Shown: positions 41,829-49,902 of the stretch, in pieces
Position numbering within the stretch: position 1 is the stretch's first letter
Layout: the number at the start of each line of letters is the position of its first letter
Assembly: GCA_025757745.1 (NCBI GenBank)
Contig: CP107217.1
Location: forward strand, 1,054,001-1,118,000
Direction of reading: 5' to 3'
Length of the DNA: 64,000 bases
From: Coriobacteriaceae bacterium
GTDB taxonomy: Bacteria > Actinomycetota > Coriobacteriia > Coriobacteriales > Coriobacteriaceae
Made by a program: the position numbers and the translations under genes
Notes under the pieces: generated by a model
What the model was told of the DNA's origin: nothing
Databases searched by the model: none
The model's input: only the letters and a program-made list of their open reading frames with translations

Positions 41829-42836
41829 ATGCTCTGCGACTGTATCAGTAAAACTGATTTGAATATCCTGAGAAATCATCTGAGGGTTTATCGTGACGTT
41901 AATAAACTGCCCTTGTTTATCTTTCCCTGCGGCGGTGATCAGAGTCTGCATTCCTCTCGACGATTCTTTAGAGCTTATGTGTCCAACAATCACACCGAGG
42001 CTTTAAAAAACGTTTTTTGTCTTACCGCCGAAGACGTAGCGGAGGAAATGGACGGTTCGAGACTTAATTTACTTCAGCAAGAGGCCATGCTTGCCGACAT
42101 ATCTGACTGGATATTGATTTTTGCAGAGAGCTGTGGATCTTTTTGCGAGTTGGGCGCTTTCTCCGCTTTGCCTCATGCTGCTTGGATTACCTCTGTTGCT
42201 GTTGGAAAGCAATATAAGGGCTCTCGGAGCTTCTTGATTGATGGGCCAGTGGAAGAAATAGCCACGGGCGACTCCTCGCTTAACAAAGTCTTTTACTTAG
42301 ACTTAAATAACCCAATGTCTTCGCCTGACTTGTGCCGCTTTGTTTCTGAACTAAGACCCCTTATTGGTGTTAATGCTACTAAGCGGGGCAAGGCTAGCCA
42401 AAAGGCCGCTAGAAAGATGATCAATCTAGACGAGTCCAAGATTAACGTGGGCTCGCTCGTCCATGAGTTACTTGATTTGCTTCAATTATTGGGCCCCATG
42501 TCGGAGACCGATTTACGAACGATATACTGTGCGGCCAAAGGCTTCCGTGCTAGTAAGCTCAAAATATTCTCGCCCATTTTAAATGCAGACATGAAAAATG
42601 CCGGCGTTCCGATATCTTGGTCGGATGTTTGCTGCATGATGAGAGCTACCGGTCTTGTTTCTAAAGTGAGATGCAATAGGGGTCCGGATTATCTGATTAA
42701 AAGCACGATACACCTTGATTCCTATTTCATGTTTAAGAGATACGAAGACCGAGATTTCTTAAATATGAGGGCGCGGGTAATCCTTCGTAAGAGATCAATG
42801 GGGTATGGAGGCGTTGCCGGTGTCTATTGCGGATAG
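41829..42836 (+). CDS. Retron effector: nucleoside deoxyribosyltransferase-like plus winged-helix domain
   Basis: 335 residues from ATG 41829 (GAGG five bases upstream; the frame is open from 41796 but that overlaps a2). The N-terminal domain resembles the deoxyribosyltransferase/TIR-like fold of retron effectors of the Eco1/St85 type: PLFIFPCGGDQSLHSSRRFF, then DISDWILIFAESCGSFCELGAFSA, whose ESxGSxxELG contains the catalytic glutamate. The C-terminal part (SLVHELLDLLQLLGPMSETD, GLVSKVRCNRGPDYLI) looks like the winged-helix domain found there. It would deplete a nucleotide such as NAD when the retron complex is disturbed by phage. It overlaps the reverse transcriptase gene by 32 bases. Confidence 0.82.
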   Translation: MLCDCISKTDLNILRNHLRVYRDVNKLPLFIFPCGGDQSLHSSRRFFRAYVSNNHTEALKNVFCLTAEDVAEEMDGSRLNLLQQEAMLADISDWILIFAESCGSFCELGAFSALPHAAWITSVAVGKQYKGSRSFLIDGPVEEIATGDSSLNKVFYLDLNNPMSSPDLCRFVSELRPLIGVNATKRGKASQKAARKMINLDESKINVGSLVHELLDLLQLLGPMSETDLRTIYCAAKGFRASKLKIFSPILNADMKNAGVPISWSDVCCMMRATGLVSKVRCNRGPDYLIKSTIHLDSYFMFKRYEDRDFLNMRARVILRKRSMGYGGVAGVYCG

Positions 42837-43761
42837 AATTTGCTTCGACCTTGGAATGACAAATCGTCAGCTATTGGGCCTTGTAAGCTCAACGACAGAT
42901 AGGTATCACTGTTTTTCTGCCGGTGGGAGAAAGATTGTTGCGCCTCGGCCAGATTTGAAGCTCGTCCAATGTTGGATTTCGGATTATATAAATACGGAGT
43001 TTGATATAGATCTTCCTTACGCTACAGCCTACGAAAAGGGCTCAAGTGTCTGCCGTAATGCCGGGCTCCATGCTAAGAGTAGTCATTTTCTTCTGCTTGA
43101 TATTCGTCATTTCTTTGAGTCCTGCACTCAGCAAATGGTTAGGAATTTGTTTTCAGGGGGAACGTATCGGTCGACGAACACTGAATCTCGCTCGCGTCTT
43201 ACTGCAGACGATGTCGATCTTCTTGTAACTCTATCTTGCTATCGGGGCTCTCTTGCAACGGGCTCTCCGTGCTCGCCTTTTATCGCCAATCGCATAATGG
43301 CTTCGTTTGACCATGAGATTGCAGCTAGACTAGGCGATAGATTCGTCTACTCGCGATACTCTGACGACATCTGCATTTCATCAACTGAATGGATAGACTC
43401 CGCGGAGATTTCAGCCATTGTCGATGACCGCCTAAAGCAAAAGGGTTTTGATCTGAATAAGGACAAAACTCGTTGTTTTGGGCGAGGGCACCTTCGTAAA
43501 ATCACGGGCATCTATCTTGACTGCAATGGCGTCCTTCGACTGGGGCCCCAAAGAAAAGCAGAGCTAAAGTGCTCGTTATACCAGGTGCTTATGCGCGAGT
43601 GCGATCGTAATTACGCCCATCGCGTTTTAGGCCACTTGAGCTTTTGCAAACAGGTTGAACCGGATTATTGCAATGCGCTTTTAGCCAAGTACGCGAGCTA
43701 TGGTAAGGCTGTTTCTTGCGGAGGAGTTATGCCAGCGTTAGTAGAGCTCGCCTATGGGTGA
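42805..43761 (+). CDS. Retron reverse transcriptase
   Basis: 318 residues, the usual retron RT length. The catalytic motif is YSDD (SRYSDDICISS), preceded by TGSPCSPFIANRIM and LLLDIRHFFESC. The retron-specific motif NAxxH is present as NAGLH, and the VTG motif appears as ITG (RKITGIYLDCNG). It copies the msd segment of the RNA at 41641-41808 into DNA. Start ATG 42805 lies inside the effector gene, so translation is likely coupled. A terminator follows at 43949. Confidence 0.92.
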   Translation: MEALPVSIADRICFDLGMTNRQLLGLVSSTTDRYHCFSAGGRKIVAPRPDLKLVQCWISDYINTEFDIDLPYATAYEKGSSVCRNAGLHAKSSHFLLLDIRHFFESCTQQMVRNLFSGGTYRSTNTESRSRLTADDVDLLVTLSCYRGSLATGSPCSPFIANRIMASFDHEIAARLGDRFVYSRYSDDICISSTEWIDSAEISAIVDDRLKQKGFDLNKDKTRCFGRGHLRKITGIYLDCNGVLRLGPQRKAELKCSLYQVLMRECDRNYAHRVLGHLSFCKQVEPDYCNALLAKYASYGKAVSCGGVMPALVELAYG

Positions 43762-43948
43762 TTGGCGGGCGACTTGCTGGCGGCATGTGACGGTTGTGTT
43801 GGCTTGCTTTTTGAACCATTCTCGAATTGGTTGCATATTCTATTAAATTTTGGACAGTTAATACTTCGAGGGAGTCGAAGCGCTTTGAGTATTTACTGCT
43901 TGAGCACCGCTGAATATCGCGAATCAATGCCGCCGATATTGCGCTTTG

Positions 43949-43982
43949 GCACCGGGCCCGACACTGGTCCCGGTGCTTTTTT
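43949..43982 (+). terminator. Terminator of the retron operon
   Basis: GCACCGGG (43949-43956) pairs with CCCGGTGC (43969-43976), followed by TTTTTT. The rest of 43762-44141 contains no recognisable gene. Confidence 0.85.
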
Positions 43983-44141
43983 ACTACCGTTTTCTTGCTA
44001 ACGTCCGGTCCTGCTGCGCTGCCGCATGTTGACTTCGCTCATTGTTAGTACAGGTCGTATCATGCGCGTCTTTGTCCGTGATGGTTGTTTCTTCTCGGAT
44101 GAAGTGGTCGAACGATCGGATTTTAAGCTAATGAACTGGGG

Positions 44142-44840
44142 CTATTTAATAAAATCCTTCCTCCTGATGCGACCAAGGTGGCGGTCCAGTTCGTATAAAG
44201 CGTCAATGTAAAGCTCGGCAGAATTGCGTATGTCTCGCATGTCGAGGCAGCATCTTTCAAAGTGCAGCTTGCCTTTTTGTTCTGTGGCGCTGCGGATATT
44301 GCGACATGTCATCAATGCGATGTCATTATCGCCCACGCAGCTGATTCTTGAAAATCCTTTTGGTGTGATGCGATAAATAACTGCCTTAGGAAAGGAATCA
44401 AGTAGGCTTTTCCCTCTTATATCAATGCAGATTCTCCCTTCTGGTCCAAAACCATAATCCTGATGTCTAGTTGAATTGAGGGGGTGGGCAATAACTACCG
44501 AACGAACAACTTGGAGATACTTGCTCGCGTCGTCGAGTTCGCTTTGTTTAGAGAACTCAAAATCGTTTTTGATCTCTTTTCTCAGACAGTTCTCTTAAAT
44601 TTGCCAGAACGCATCTTTTATCCATGTAGCAAGTGCCACAAGATAAACGGTGTCCTTTGGGTTGGGCAAGAAGCCCCCGCCGATAGTGGAATTGAAATCT
44701 TGAATGCTGTATTTAGCCTTAAGGATGAGATCGGACATTAATTCAAAATGATCGGAGTCCTTCCAGGGCCATTTCTTCCATATGCCGCCTCCGTGTTCAC
44801 CTAAATCATCGGTGGTCTTTATTTTTTCGATTGCTTGCAT
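44142..44840 (-). pseudogene. Hypothetical gene interrupted by one in-frame stop
   Basis: On the minus strand a single frame runs from ATG 44840 to the stop at 44142, broken only by TAA at 44595-44597. The first part (81 residues: HGGGIWKKWPWKDSDHFELM, TVYLVALATWIKDAFWQI) and the second (KNDFEFSKQSELDDASKYLQ, DYGFGPEGRICIDIRGKSLL) read through as one protein of about 232 residues if the stop was once CAA. I do not recognise the family. Either it is a recent nonsense pseudogene, or the downstream part restarts from an internal codon. Confidence 0.55.
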
Positions 44841-45012
44841 GTCTCTCCTGTCTATTCGATTTGCTGCAGCGCTCCTTTTATTGTCTTGATATCAACATGG
44901 TTCCCATTAATGGCTAAAATCTGCCTGCTACCCAAAGAATGAGTCCAAAGGTTGATTTGGAGGATTAGCGGCATAGGATTGATGGACCCCGAGCTTTCCC
45001 TTAAAGTAAGCC

Positions 45013-45055
45013 TTGTGATGAGGCCTTGCGACGGTATGTCCGGCTTGGTCCGTGG
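45013..45055 (+). repeat. 43-bp direct repeat, left copy
   Basis: The 43 bases starting TTGTGATGAGGCCTTGCGAC are identical to 48519-48561. The two copies flank the DUF2188 gene and the AAA/RloB pair. The similarity continues weakly after the repeat (CGCCGAA; later GATTTTTnCCAACAAAA). Confidence 0.85.
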
Positions 45056-45150
45056 TAACCGCCGAAAGGCGGTTTTCGTGTTTAAGGGGCTGTTTACCGA
45101 GGGCATTTGTCCGTATCCGCTTCTGGGCAGTGGGCTTTTATCGCGAATTT

Positions 45151-45272
45151 CGGAAGTGCGGGGAAAATCGAAACTTGCCGCGCACACTCCGATTTTTGCC
45201 AACAAAATCGCAGGCCGCAAGAGTCCAAACCTGGGGCCTAGTCGACAGGTCCCATTTTTTACCGCACTTCCG
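45151..45272. repeat. Nested palindromic element, family 6, copy 1
   Basis: CGGAAGTGCGG (45151-45161) and its complement CCGCACTTCCG (45262-45272) enclose about 100 bases. The outer CGGAAGT and the following GAG recur at 46011-46135. Confidence 0.6.
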
Positions 45273-45721
45273 AGTTCACCTGTCGATAATGTGCGGCGGC
45301 CTCTGGAACCTCCGAGAGCGTCGGCCTTTTAGCATAAAGCGCATCGCCCCCCCGGGGGGCTTCTGGGGCGCGGCTCTTCTGGTTAAACTACTCAATTCTT
45401 AATGCTCACCGTGCTTAATTCTCGATGACCATTCGGACTATTTTTAAGTGGGCATCAACAGGTTGAGTCGGGGAGGGGGGAGCTGAGGTGGATGAGGCGT
45501 ATTTGTCCTGGCGTTATGTTCCGCACTTATTTGACCATGCGCGATACGGTAGCTTCAGCTTGCGGCTGTTTTGCGCTTCTTCGAGATCCCACACCGTACC
45601 TTCCAGGTCCGATTTATGTCCGCGCCAGTAGTTATGCTTTAAGCAAAGCGGCACGAGTGAACTTGCTGCAAGCCTCATGCTGTGAGCGCGTTAAGCAATC
45701 GGTCGTGAAGGTGAGGTGAGT

Positions 45722-45949
45722 ATGAAAGGTAGAAACCAGCACGTTACGAAGCGGGCGGATGGCAAATGGCAGGTTAAGGGCGAGGGAGCGCGTCGCGCTT
45801 CCTTTGTTACGACGACCCAGGGCGAAGCTATAAAGCGCGGTCGTCAAATTAGTTCTAATCAGCACTCTGAGCTAATCACCCATCGTCCCGATGGCAGAAT
45901 CCGCGCAAAGGATTCCCATGGGCACGATCCCTTCCCGCCGAGAGGATAG
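45722..45949 (+). CDS. DUF2188 family small protein
   Basis: 75 residues from ATG 45722 (AAGGTGAG upstream; GTG 45716 is an alternative). The sequence GRNQHVTKRADGKWQVKGEG followed by ATTTQGEAIKRGRQI-like residues and a C-terminal GRIRAKDSHGHDPFPPRG is the full DUF2188 pattern (HVVP...GGW.V...A....T...A...A..I...-...H...G.I...-..G.DP). Function unknown; the family is frequent in mobile and accessory DNA. It is flanked by palindromes and lies inside the 43-bp direct repeats. Confidence 0.8.
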   Translation: MKGRNQHVTKRADGKWQVKGEGARRASFVTTTQGEAIKRGRQISSNQHSELITHRPDGRIRAKDSHGHDPFPPRG

Positions 45950-45964
45950 GGGCTTGACGCCATT

Positions 45965-46000
45965 GCGGCTGCGGGCATGGATTAGCGTGTCCGCAGCCGC
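45965..46000 (+). terminator. Hairpin after the DUF2188 gene
   Basis: A 10-bp perfect stem GCGGCTGCGG / CCGCAGCCGC with a 16-nt loop. It is followed by AAACG, not by T, so it may not terminate by itself. Confidence 0.4.
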
Positions 46001-46010
46001 AAACGCCTGC

Positions 46011-46135
46011 CGGAAGTATACGGCAAATTCTGGAACCCCCGAGCACAACGGCTTTTCCGCATAAAGGATCCGCAGGCAGAAGCATTGCGGCATTCCGGAG
46101 TGCTCGGCATGCTAGGGATTTGCCGCATACTTCCG
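46011..46135. repeat. Nested palindromic element, family 6, copy 2
   Basis: Arms of 18 bp (CGGAAGTATACGGCAAAT at 46011-46028; partner 46118-46135, one mismatch) enclose about 90 bases with further inner pairing (CCCGAGCAC against GTGCTCGG). Copy 1 at 45151 shares only the outermost CGGAAGT. A half-copy (TTTTGCCGCATGCTTC) is at 48648. Confidence 0.65.
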
Positions 46136-46258
46136 AGTTTTGGCCTTGTACCCTTTGTTCTAGATGCTGCAAACACTTGATTGATGCTATTTAAGGTCTA
46201 TAATCAAATAAAAACTCTGAAATATCTTTTCAAAACAATGAAAGGAATTTTGAGGACG

Positions 46259-47476
46259 ATGCTTTGCCAGTTTACCTTCAGGAACTATAGATCCTATCGC
46301 GACGAAACTGAGCTTTCCATGCAGGCAACATCGATGAGGGAGTTCGAGCGCTCCCTTATAGAGTGCCCTGACGGGCAGAGCTTCCTTCCGGTGGCTGCGG
46401 TTTACGGGCCTAACGCTGGCGGCAAGTCTAACCTGCTCGAGGCTCTTGACTATATTCGTTCGGCGGTGGCAAGGCCGATCAGATTGTTGTCTGCCAGCAC
46501 TGATGCGCCAGAAGGTAACCGATCTTCAATACCCCGTTGCTCTGCGTTCGAGTTCGATGACGTGTCGGCTGCTAAGCCCACCGAGTTCGAGCTCTACTAT
46601 CGCGCGGGTGAGCATGAGTACCGCTATGTCCTGTCCGTGCATGCGGACGAGATCGTGTCCGAGGGACTGTGGCGGCGCAAATTGGGAGCTTCGCGTACGG
46701 CAATGTTGTTCGAGCGCGAGGGTGCTGAGGTCGAGCTCGGTCCCACGCTGCGCAAACTTGTTACGGCTGCGAGATTCAACCCGAGTCTGCCGTACCTGTC
46801 GTTCCTCTGTATCAACTTTGACGCGCCGGTGATCAAGGAGGCTGCCAGCTGGTTTCTTGATGGCGTGTTCCTGAACTACAACAGCTCTTACCTGGAGCGG
46901 ATGCTCGAGCAATTGCTGGACGAGGCGGAGTCGCCCGAGGTCACGCGCTTTCTGCGCGCCGTCGACGTACGCATCGATGGCTTTAGGGTGGAGAAGGCCC
47001 CGGAATGGCGCGGCCAGCGCGTCTTTGTGAGGCACGAGGTGGACGGCAAGGGCTATGAGCTGCGCCTTTCTGAGGAGTCAGCCGGCACACAGAAGCTCAT
47101 GGGGCTAGCTGCATATCTGATGGCTGCGCTCGAGCGCGGCACTACCGTTGTGGTCGACGAACTTGACGCCAAGCTTCATCCGAAGCTCCTGCGCTACGTG
47201 ATTCTGTTGTTTAAGGATCCCGAGGTCAACAAGAGCGGCGCGCAGCTCATCTTCTCGTCCCAGGACGTGTCCACAATGCGAAACGACGTGTTCCGCCGCG
47301 ACGAGATATGGTTCGCCGCACGCGGCGAGGGGGAGGCGAGCCAGCTATGGTCGCTCGCCGACATCCACGAGTCAAATGGCAACCTGGTCAGCAAGAACGC
47401 GGCATTCGACAAGCAGTACCTGTCTGGCCGCTATGGTGCCGACCCGTATCTCACGCGCATTGAGGAGTGGGATTAG
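46259..47476 (+). CDS. AAA-family ATPase (RloA/AAA15-like), partner of an RloB protein
   Basis: About 405 residues. LCQFTFRNYRSYRDETELSM is the typical N-terminus of SMC/OLD-like AAA ATPases; Walker A is YGPNAGGKSNLLEAL, and the C-terminus has the signature ESAGTQKLMGLAAY and the Walker B TTVVVDELDAKLHPKLL followed by QLIFSSQD. The frame is open from 46181; ATG 46259 is favoured by AAAGGA and GAGGA upstream. The RloB gene follows after one base. Such pairs are predicted anti-phage modules in which the ATPase senses and the TOPRIM-like partner acts, comparable in layout to PARIS. Confidence 0.85.
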   Translation: MLCQFTFRNYRSYRDETELSMQATSMREFERSLIECPDGQSFLPVAAVYGPNAGGKSNLLEALDYIRSAVARPIRLLSASTDAPEGNRSSIPRCSAFEFDDVSAAKPTEFELYYRAGEHEYRYVLSVHADEIVSEGLWRRKLGASRTAMLFEREGAEVELGPTLRKLVTAARFNPSLPYLSFLCINFDAPVIKEAASWFLDGVFLNYNSSYLERMLEQLLDEAESPEVTRFLRAVDVRIDGFRVEKAPEWRGQRVFVRHEVDGKGYELRLSEESAGTQKLMGLAAYLMAALERGTTVVVDELDAKLHPKLLRYVILLFKDPEVNKSGAQLIFSSQDVSTMRNDVFRRDEIWFAARGEGEASQLWSLADIHESNGNLVSKNAAFDKQYLSGRYGADPYLTRIEEWD

Positions 47477-47477
47477 T

Positions 47478-48143
47478 ATGGCCGCGAAAAAGTCGAGGGA
47501 CTGGCGCAGCGGCAAGCGCGAGGGACGCTCTCGCATGGTACAGATGACGCGCCATCTCGTGGTGACCGAGGGCAAGGAGACTGAGCCTCGCTACTTCGAG
47601 GGCGTGCGCGCCGCGTTGGGCGCAGCAAACGAGCGGAAGGTTGCCGTAGTCGTTAAGGGGACTGGCAAACATACTCTCGACCTGCTCGACTTCGCCGTCG
47701 AACACTGCCTCTATGCGCCCGAGACGTTCGACCACGTGTGGCTCGTGTATGACAAGGATGACTTCCCTGCGTCCGACTTCGACGCGATGGAACGTAAGTG
47801 CAACGAGCTCTCTGATGGTTCGAGGACCTTCCACGCGTTGTGGTCCAACCCCTGTTTCGAGCTGTGGCCGCTTTTGCACTTTCGCTACACGACCGCGCAT
47901 ATGTCCGCGTCCGACTGCCAGCATGCCCTCGCGCAGGAGATGTCGAAGAATTTGGGCATCGAGTACCGCAAGAACCTTGACGGGATGTTTGGGGCAGTGG
48001 ATGATAGGCGAGGCGAAGCATTGCAGCGTGCTGGGCGCCTCGTCGCGTACCATAGGGAGCTGGGTAACATTAAGCCATCTGCGCAAAACCCTTCAACTAA
48101 GGTTGGCGAGATATTTGATGTGATTGGGCCGTATCTGGTTTGA
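47478..48143 (+). CDS. RloB-like protein (TOPRIM-type fold)
   Basis: 221 residues. The opening TRHLVVTEGKETEPRYFEG supplies the glutamate of a TOPRIM-like core, and HVWLVYDKDDFPASDFDAM supplies the DxD. SNPCFELWPLLHF is the highly conserved RloB motif. GAGGAG lies upstream of ATG 47478, one base after the ATPase stop. The family was first named in the rlo genes near restriction loci; here it should be the nuclease-like or tRNA/DNA-acting half of the two-gene module. A terminator follows at 48304. Confidence 0.85.
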   Translation: MAAKKSRDWRSGKREGRSRMVQMTRHLVVTEGKETEPRYFEGVRAALGAANERKVAVVVKGTGKHTLDLLDFAVEHCLYAPETFDHVWLVYDKDDFPASDFDAMERKCNELSDGSRTFHALWSNPCFELWPLLHFRYTTAHMSASDCQHALAQEMSKNLGIEYRKNLDGMFGAVDDRRGEALQRAGRLVAYHRELGNIKPSAQNPSTKVGEIFDVIGPYLV

Positions 48144-48303
48144 CGGTCAAGTTCGATCGGGCTTGATGGGACTGGAGATTCATGAAAGATGTTGTTTCGG
48201 GCTGCCTGCCGTCTTTAACTGGATTGACCTTTTGGGACCCGATAGGATACTAGGCCGAATCTAGCGGTATTGACGCAGTCAACCTACGGGCCTGCGTCCT
48301 GCG

Positions 48304-48337
48304 GGGGCGGCTTTTCTTTTGAATTACCGCCCCTTTT
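48304..48337 (+). terminator. Terminator of the AAA/RloB operon
   Basis: GGGGCGG (48304-48310) pairs with CCGCCCC (48327-48333), followed by TTTT. Confidence 0.7.
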
Positions 48338-48749
48338 CATCATTTGTATGGATGTAAGATTCGGCCTGTCAAAATTTACATCTCAATAAAGAAAAGGCGA
48401 AATTGCGTGCGATTTTCTGCTCGTATGTAACTTTGCTGACGTGTTGTTGCTCAGTCTCCATTCGCTGTGGTTGCCGGTAAGGGATTGACCGGAATTGGGC
48501 TTTTCCTTACAGATCCAATTGTGATGAGGCCTTGCGACGGTATGTCCGGCTTGGTCCGTGGAAATCGCCGAACACAACCAGATTTTTCCCAACAAAACCG
48601 CTGGTAGAAGCGTTGTCGCTGTCCAGTGTGGTCTGCATGTCTAGATTTTGCCGCATGCTTCAGATTTGAGCGGCTCTCGCAGTAGGTTTTCACGGTTCGG
48701 ATGGGCTCTGGTTACATGACGTTTCCCGTAGTGAAATAATTGATGCAGG
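48338..48749. other. Gene-free stretch between the two ATPase modules
   Basis: No credible gene. It contains the right copy of the 43-bp repeat (48519-48561) and a partial family 6 sequence near 48590-48670. Confidence 0.5.
48519..48561 (+). repeat. 43-bp direct repeat, right copy
   Basis: Identical to 45013-45055. Together the two copies bracket about 3.5 kb with the DUF2188 gene and the AAA/RloB module. Confidence 0.85.
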
Positions 48750-48794
48750 TCTCCTATCTCTTGCCGTAATATAATTACGGCAAGAGATAGGAGA
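48750..48794. promoter_or_regulatory. Perfect 45-nt palindrome covering the ribosome-binding site of the second ATPase gene
   Basis: Two 21-nt arms (48750-48770 and 48774-48794, left arm TCTCCTATCTCTTGCCGTAA plus T) are exact complements around ATA. The right arm contains AGGAGA, the Shine-Dalgarno sequence for ATG 48800, and the left arm contains its complement TCTCCT. In RNA the stem would hide the ribosome-binding site; in DNA it could be an operator. Confidence 0.75.
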
Positions 48795-48799
48795 CTCTC

Positions 48800-49900
48800 A
48801 TGCTTAAGCGTTTTACTGTTGATGGCTATAGGAATTTTTCGACTCCGGTTTCATTTAATTTCGCAGCTTCTCGTGATTACCAGTTTGCAGAAAATAACAT
48901 TAAAAACGGAACCGTGAAAACTGCACTTTTGATCGGCAGAAATGCGTCTGGTAAATCGAATTTCGGTTCAGCTTTATTCGACATTACACTCGGCTTTCCA
49001 AAGGCATTCGATTATTCTGACCAGGATGATCGTCTGTTTTTGAGTGCTGACTGCGGGCGAGGTACGGCACAGTTCACCTATGTCTTTGAATTTGACGGTC
49101 GCGAAATCAATTACTGCTATGAGAAGACTTCTCCGACTACTTGGCTTCACGAGACCCTATTGATTGATGGGGAACGAATTTTCGAATTCAATAATGCAAG
49201 CGGCGTTTTCGAAGAGAACCATCTTGAACGAATCGGTGCTGCTGGGATCAATTTTGAATTCTCCGATACCTCGTTGAGCCTTCTTTCATACATAACGAGC
49301 AGTCTTCCAACTAATGTTTTAGGCGTCTTGGCGGAGTTGCGCCGATTTGTCTCGCGCATGAGACTGATTCGCATGGACAGTTTTCGATTGAAAGGGTTTG
49401 AAACAAGAAAGGTAATCGACAAGATCATACGCGAGAACAAGGTCGCGGAATTCGAGTCATTTATTCGCAATTTTGGAGTCGATGAGTCCCTGATCGTTAT
49501 TAAAGAGTCCGACGGCTTACCTGTTCTGTATTTCAATCATCCCATGCGTTGCATCCCGTTTGTCGAGGCATGTTCTAGCGGTACAAGAACTTTGGTTAAG
49601 TTGTTCTCTGAGCTTGAGCTTAACGAGTCGGCCAGCTTTTTGTTCATAGATGAGTTTGACGCTTTTTGTCACTTTGAGATGGCAGAGAGCCTTTTGAAGC
49701 TCTTTGCTTCCAAGGCATCGTGTCAGATACTGTGCTCGACCCACAATACCTCGCTTGTTAAGAATGGCGTAATGAGGCCTGACTGCGTTTATCAAATCTC
49801 AGCAAAAGGGGGCATTCGAACTTTGGCCGATTCCACCGATCGCGAGTTGAGGCTTGGCAACAACATTGAAAAGCTTCTCCGAGCCGGAGAGTTTGATTAG
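48800..49900 (+). CDS. AAA-family ATPase (AAA15-like), second module
   Basis: 366 residues: LKRFTVDGYRNFSTPVSFNF at the N-terminus, Walker A LIGRNASGKSNFGSAL, signature EACSSGTRTLVKLFSEL, Walker B SFLFIDEFDAFCHFEMAESL and ILCSTHNTSLV near the end. It is the same class as the ATPase at 46259 but only distantly similar and more AT-rich, so it is not a recent duplicate. It is followed after two bases by a TOPRIM-like gene. The start codon lies six bases beyond a perfect palindrome that includes its ribosome-binding site. Confidence 0.85.
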   Translation: MLKRFTVDGYRNFSTPVSFNFAASRDYQFAENNIKNGTVKTALLIGRNASGKSNFGSALFDITLGFPKAFDYSDQDDRLFLSADCGRGTAQFTYVFEFDGREINYCYEKTSPTTWLHETLLIDGERIFEFNNASGVFEENHLERIGAAGINFEFSDTSLSLLSYITSSLPTNVLGVLAELRRFVSRMRLIRMDSFRLKGFETRKVIDKIIRENKVAEFESFIRNFGVDESLIVIKESDGLPVLYFNHPMRCIPFVEACSSGTRTLVKLFSELELNESASFLFIDEFDAFCHFEMAESLLKLFASKASCQILCSTHNTSLVKNGVMRPDCVYQISAKGGIRTLADSTDRELRLGNNIEKLLRAGEFD

Positions 49901-49902
49901 CC

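Larger units (their letters stand above)
44841..45721. other. Repeat-rich, gene-poor stretch
   Basis: No credible gene. It contains one copy of the 43-bp direct repeat (45013-45055), a palindromic element (45151-45272), and at 45565-45605 a degenerate match, on the minus strand, to the 3' end of the gene at 37190 (shared ACCTGGAAGGT and CTCGAAGAAGCG with a frame change between). Confidence 0.5.

Noticed and set aside
45492..45719. Small open frame before the DUF2188 gene
   Set aside because: It covers the degenerate fragment of the 37190-type gene on the other strand and has no protein features.
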